In this document: positions 7,575 through 9,573 of the stretch, piece after piece | Position numbering within the stretch: the first letter of the stretch is position 1 | How the letters are laid out: each line of letters starts with the position of its first letter | Origin: Muribaculaceae bacterium | GTDB taxonomy: Bacteria; Bacteroidota; Bacteroidia; Bacteroidales; Muribaculaceae | Assembly (NCBI GenBank): GCA_029060585.1 | Contig: JAIDTS010000562.1 | Location: 1-9,573, forward strand | Reading direction: 5' to 3' | DNA: 9,573 bases | Position numbers and translations under genes: made by a program | Notes under the pieces: generated by a model | What the model saw: the letters and a program-made list of their open reading frames with translations, nothing else | Database searches by the model: none | What the model was told of the DNA's origin: nothing

Positions 7575-9101
7575 ATGGAGAAAATACTGATTATAGACTT
7601 TGGATCGCAGTATACTCAGCTTATAGCAAGAAGAGTACGTGAGCTCAACGTATACTGCGAGATCCATCCTTTCCATAAGGTGCCTGAGATCGATGCGGAC
7701 GTAAAAGGCGTGATTCTTTCGGGAAGTCCATATTCCGTCAATGATCCTGAGGCCCCGAAACCATCGCTCGATGCCTTCAAGGGGAAGCTTCCTCTGCTCG
7801 GAGTGTGCTACGGAGCTCAGCTGCTCGCGCAGATGTCGGGAGGGACAGTGAAGGGTGCGCCCAGTCGTGAATATGGACGTGCGATGCTTACCGTGGTAGA
7901 CGCAGAGGATCCCCTAATGGTAGGTCTCCCCTCACCCACACAGGTATGGATGAGCCATGGCGACACCATCACCGATATCCCAGAATCATTCCACATTATA
8001 GGAAGCACCGAGAATGTTCGTGTCGCAGCCTATCATATCGAGGGAGAGCAGACGTGGGGAATCCAGTTCCATCCTGAAGTGTACCACTCGACCGACGGCA
8101 CACAACTGCTGCGCAACTATGTCATGGGCATCTGCGGATGCTCCGGTACATGGAGTCCCGACTCTTTCATCGAGACCACTGTAGCGGAACTTAAGGCCAA
8201 GATCGGCGACGATCAGGTGATTCTTGGTCTTTCTGGAGGCGTTGACTCAACGGTTGCTGCGGTTCTGCTCAACAAGGCTATCGGTCATAACCTGCAATGT
8301 ATTTTCGTCAACAACGGTCTGCTTCGCCTCAACGAGTTTGAGGGAGTGCTCGAGCAATACAAAGGCATGGGCCTGAATGTAAAAGGAGTTGATGCAAGCG
8401 AAAGATTCTATACAGATCTCGCGGGTGTGACAGACCCTGAACAGAAGCGTAAGATAATCGGTCGTGACTTTGTAGAGGTTTTCAACGAGGAGGCTCAGAA
8501 ATTCAACGGAGCCCGCTGGCTCGCTCAGGGAACAATCTATCCCGATGTGATCGAGAGCGTCAGCGTAAACGGACCTTCATGCACCATCAAGTCGCATCAC
8601 AACGTAGGTGGTCTTCCTGAGAAGATGAACCTCAAGGTAGTGGAGCCGCTTCGTCTCCTCTTCAAGGATGAAGTTCGCCGCGTAGGCAAGGCTCTCGGAA
8701 TAGATCCCCAGCTCCTTGGCCGCCATCCCTTCCCGGGTCCGGGCCTCGGAATCCGTATCCTCGGAGAGGTGACTGCCGAAAAGGTACACGTGCTCCAGCA
8801 GGCGGACGACATCTTCATCAGCAATCTGCGTGAGGCCGGTCTATATGACCAGGTATGGCAGGCAGGCGCCATCCTGCTGCCTGTACAGAGCGTAGGTGTC
8901 ATGGGCGACGAGCGTACCTACGAACGCTGCTGCGCGCTCCGCGCCGTCATCTCAACTGATGGTATGACCGCCGACTGGGTACACCTCCCCTACGAGTTCC
9001 TCGCCAAAGTCAGCAACGAGATAATCAACAAGGTGCGCGGCATCAACCGCGTAGTCTACGACATCTCCTCCAAGCCACCGGCAACTATCGAGTGGGAATA
9101 A
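7575..9101 (+). CDS. guaA: GMP synthase (glutamine-hydrolysing)
   Basis: GuaA aminates XMP to GMP using ATP and ammonia released from glutamine, completing the guanine branch begun by GuaB. The 508-residue protein is of standard length. A class I glutamine amidotransferase domain (about 1-190) has nucleophile C78 in GVCYGAQ and H166 and E168 in FHPEV. An ATP-pyrophosphatase domain carries the P-loop LSGGVDST (219-226). The C-terminal dimerisation domain includes [16 protein letters not shown] and ends in [11 protein letters not shown], the standard GuaA C-terminus. The ATG at 7575 is 1 nt after the guaB stop. AGAGGA at 7562-7567, inside guaB, is a plausible weak Shine-Dalgarno, so coupled translation is likely. 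The protein closely resembles the Bacteroides version I recall, including the CGC and WSP segment near 187-194. It is the last gene of the operon, 23 nt before a hairpin terminator. Confidence 0.98.
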   Translation: MEKILIIDFGSQYTQLIARRVRELNVYCEIHPFHKVPEIDADVKGVILSGSPYSVNDPEAPKPSLDAFKGKLPLLGVCYGAQLLAQMSGGTVKGAPSREYGRAMLTVVDAEDPLMVGLPSPTQVWMSHGDTITDIPESFHIIGSTENVRVAAYHIEGEQTWGIQFHPEVYHSTDGTQLLRNYVMGICGCSGTWSPDSFIETTVAELKAKIGDDQVILGLSGGVDSTVAAVLLNKAIGHNLQCIFVNNGLLRLNEFEGVLEQYKGMGLNVKGVDASERFYTDLAGVTDPEQKRKIIGRDFVEVFNEEAQKFNGARWLAQGTIYPDVIESVSVNGPSCTIKSHHNVGGLPEKMNLKVVEPLRLLFKDEVRRVGKALGIDPQLLGRHPFPGPGLGIRILGEVTAEKVHVLQQADDIFISNLREAGLYDQVWQAGAILLPVQSVGVMGDERTYERCCALRAVISTDGMTADWVHLPYEFLAKVSNEIINKVRGINRVVYDISSKPPATIEWE

Positions 9102-9124
9102 CCACCCCATCCAAATGACTATGT

Positions 9125-9166
9125 AGGGACGCACGAGTCGTGCGTCCCTCTTCTTTTGTTTTAATT
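9125..9166 (+). terminator. Rho-independent terminator of the purine operon
   Basis: A perfect 12-bp inverted repeat, AGGGACGCACGA / TCGTGCGTCCCT, occupies 9125-9149 around a single central G. In RNA the innermost pairs would open to form a loop, leaving a GC-rich stem of about 9-10 bp. It is followed at once by a T-rich tract (CTTCTTTTGTTTT) on the + strand. It lies just after the guaA stop and before the end of a convergent gene. On the - strand the hairpin is not followed by a T run, so I expect it to act mainly on the + transcript. The near-perfect palindrome could also belong to a dispersed palindromic repeat family. Confidence 0.88.
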
Positions 9167-9573
9167 AATCATGTGTATAAATTTCACCGGAAATATTCAG
9201 TACATCGTCAGCTGTTACCATAACGGGGCGGTAATCAGGCTCTCGCACTGTCATTCTGACATTATCAAGATTAAGGCCATCGACGTGTCGAACAAATAAT
9301 CCCCATGCAGGTAATTCACCAAACATGTGAAATTCCGGATAAGAAGCTATCTCTTCAGGCACGTCATTATAGCGATACGCTCCAATATATGCCATTCCTT
9401 TGGTCCCTCGACCCGGATAGGAGACATTAATATTACTCAGCTTTACATTTTCAACCCTATGTCCGGGAATCCCAGTGATACTTGCCGGGAATGGATTGTG
9501 AATAGTGTTGATGTCAGGTCCTCTCAGGTCATAGTCGCTGTCAGGTCTGCCTAATGGAACTTCACAGGAAAGA
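9165..9573 (-). CDS. GH28-like right-handed beta-helix protein, C-terminal part, cut by right edge
   Basis: The - strand frame is open from the right edge to a TAA at 9165-9167, giving 135 visible residues; the true start lies outside the window. The text PGHRVENVKLSNINVSYPG, then YPEFHMFGELPAWGLFVRHVDGLNLDNVRM, then EPDYRPVMVTADDV, has the spaced Asn/Val/Leu coil pattern of a right-handed parallel beta-helix. It resembles the C-terminal region of glycoside hydrolase family 28 (polygalacturonase-type) proteins of gut Bacteroidales as I remember them. Such enzymes are usually secreted and cut pectin-type polysaccharides. The expected catalytic aspartates and the signal peptide would be upstream of the visible part, so activity cannot be judged. 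It converges on guaA, is less GC-rich than the purine genes in the lines I counted (about 38-47%), and shows no functional link to them. Confidence 0.75.
   Translation of the reverse strand, partial: LSCEVPLGRPDSDYDLRGPDINTIHNPFPASITGIPGHRVENVKLSNINVSYPGRGTKGMAYIGAYRYNDVPEEIASYPEFHMFGELPAWGLFVRHVDGLNLDNVRMTVREPDYRPVMVTADDVLNISGEIYTHD

Overview
The window is almost entirely one co-directional purine nucleotide operon on the + strand. It ends at a strong hairpin terminator, and the last ~400 bases hold the 3' end of an unrelated carbohydrate-degradation-type gene on the - strand. Nothing looks like a wholly new system. The interest lies in the mixed ancestry of the operon and in two tandem-repeat spacers inside it.

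Organism: most likely a Bacteroidota member of the order Bacteroidales, at family level perhaps Muribaculaceae (a guess). GuaB and GuaA read like the Bacteroides versions I remember. The start codons lack clear Shine-Dalgarno sequences and are preceded by A/T-rich DNA. The tail gene resembles GH28-type proteins that are common in gut Bacteroidales.

Layout: 3-437 C-terminal part of purM; 438-514 spacer with a 17-bp tandem repeat; 515-2044 purH; 2050-3396 purD; 3397-3464 spacer with a 9-bp tandem repeat; 3465-4760 purB; 4783-6075 purA; 6101-7573 guaB; 7575-9101 guaA; 9125-9166 terminator; 9165-9573 (-) C-terminal part of a GH28-like beta-helix protein. Gaps within the operon are 77, 5, 68, 22, 25 and 1 nt. 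No stretch over 300 bases lacks a gene, and no RNA gene, CRISPR array or mobile element was seen.

How the genes work together: PurM closes the imidazole ring (AIR). PurD makes GAR earlier in the pathway. PurB acts twice, on SAICAR and on adenylosuccinate. PurH performs the last two steps to IMP. PurA with PurB converts IMP to AMP, and GuaB with GuaA converts IMP to GMP. The visible operon therefore joins late de novo IMP synthesis to both end-product branches. The other de novo genes (purF, purN or purT, purL/Q/S, purE/K, purC) are not in view and may lie upstream of the left edge.

Main observation: PurM, PurH, PurD, PurB and PurA all read like the Firmicutes (Bacillus) lineages of these enzymes, not the Bacteroides versions I recall, whereas GuaB and GuaA look native to Bacteroidales. 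PurB even keeps the B. subtilis residue numbering of its catalytic residues. This suggests a horizontally acquired pur block joined to native guaBA. The judgement rests on remembered reference sequences and needs a phylogeny.
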